From Atrichornis clamosus (taxonomy: Eukaryota > Chordata > Aves > Passeriformes > Menuridae): a stretch of DNA of 64,000 nt. Location: the NCBI GenBank assembly GCA_013400975.1, contig WBMZ01000171.1, positions 1-64,000 on the forward strand, in the 5' to 3' direction. The notes below the pieces were generated by a model. The model was given only the letters and a program-made list of their open reading frames with translations, had not been told where the DNA came from and did not search any database. Positions 63,431 through 64,000 of the stretch are shown in pieces; positions within the stretch are counted from its first letter, which is position 1; the number at the start of each line of letters is the position of its first letter. The translations under genes were made by a program, and so were the position numbers.

Positions 63431-64000
63431 TAGGAGAGATTCTCAGTATGTTCTTCGATTTCTGCTTCATATAAGTCACTGAATTTTCATATGAATTTCT
63501 ATATAATTGACATAGGCTTTCCAGCACAGAAACTGCAGTTTTAACAAGTTGTTCAGCCACATAAGAGATTTTGTGTTGTTAAACACCCTGAACTAGTATT
63601 TGTATTTTTAACGTGGCTAAGGCAGCAGAGTCCAGCTCCAAGACACCCAAGTCAGTGCACAGCACCGAAATGTTGGCTTGCACTCAAACAGGCACCTTGT
63701 AATCAGGCAGGCTTGTCCCAAAATAACCAGTTAATTTGTACTGAACGCTGGGGGAAACTCCTTGGGCTCGGTTGTGTAACCGGGTCCACGTTCCCTTCAG
63801 GACCCAAACCGGTGCCTGTGCTCACACCAGAGACCAGAACTGCTGCCACAAACACCATTTCCAGGGACCATTTTTCATGTGAGGAAGTCTCTTTCTCGCA
63901 ATTACGTGTTAAAATTAATGCAGTTTCTCCTCCCTTGAGGAGATGTTTTGATGCCTAATTGGTAGTCCCAGAGAAACATCAGGGTTTGAACTTTTTTTTT
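63431..64000. other. no feature recognised
   Basis: Unique sequence of ordinary composition, ending in a T run at the window edge. Open frames up to about 80 codons have no recognisable domain. Confidence 0.6.

Noticed and set aside
58538..64000. RPS23, the neighbour of ATG10 in mammals
   Set aside because: No ribosomal-protein coding segment could be recognised on either strand; it may lie outside the window.
1..64000. Prokaryote-type systems: CRISPR arrays, operons, phage or defence islands
   Set aside because: Intron-exon structure, CR1 LINEs and composition show vertebrate nuclear DNA. No array-like repeats or gene clusters exist here.

Overview
This window looks like vertebrate, almost certainly avian, nuclear DNA. 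It is AT-rich, with long introns and GT-AG splice sites. The recognisable interspersed repeats are CR1-type LINEs, several with the typical bird CR1 3' end; I saw no Alu, L1 or B1/B2. A songbird is my guess from the CR1 subfamily wording, but that is inference.

One protein-coding gene was recognised: ATG10, the E2-like enzyme that conjugates ATG12 to ATG5 in autophagy. It lies on the plus strand. Six coding exons (2296-2409, 6554-6673, 38035-38161, 44618-44715, 58065-58162, 58414-58537) join in consistent phase into a 226-residue protein. The catalytic HPC motif is intact, with the predicted active cysteine at residue 168. Positions 1-200 are CpG-rich with a good splice donor after base 29, so the window probably opens at the ATG10 promoter and noncoding first exon.

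Layout: 1-200 is a promoter-like CpG island. Intron 1 (30-2283) carries three plus-strand CR1 copies. Intron 2 (2410-6553) is AT-rich with an old LINE remnant. Intron 3 (6674-38034) is 31.4 kb. It holds decayed LINEs, an unassigned minus-strand reading frame at 11173-11457, small inverted and tandem repeats, a CR1 at 31.9 kb and an isolated CpG island near 33.9 kb. Intron 4 is 38162-44617. Intron 5 (44716-58064) holds a cluster of CR1 copies in both orientations. Intron 6 is only 251 bp. After the stop (58537) comes a probable 3' UTR with the first AATAAA at 60428, then a young minus-strand CR1 (62495-63195) and a GC-rich patch.

I found no operon, CRISPR array, mobile gene cassette or clearly new biological system. 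The points most worth a second look are the ATG10 stop codon lying inside a consensus splice donor, the absence of any methionine after Met1, the intronic CpG island with its own donor, the unassigned minus-strand frame, and near-identical inverted CR1 copies flanking the last two exons. Identifications rest on reading and family knowledge; no database search was run.
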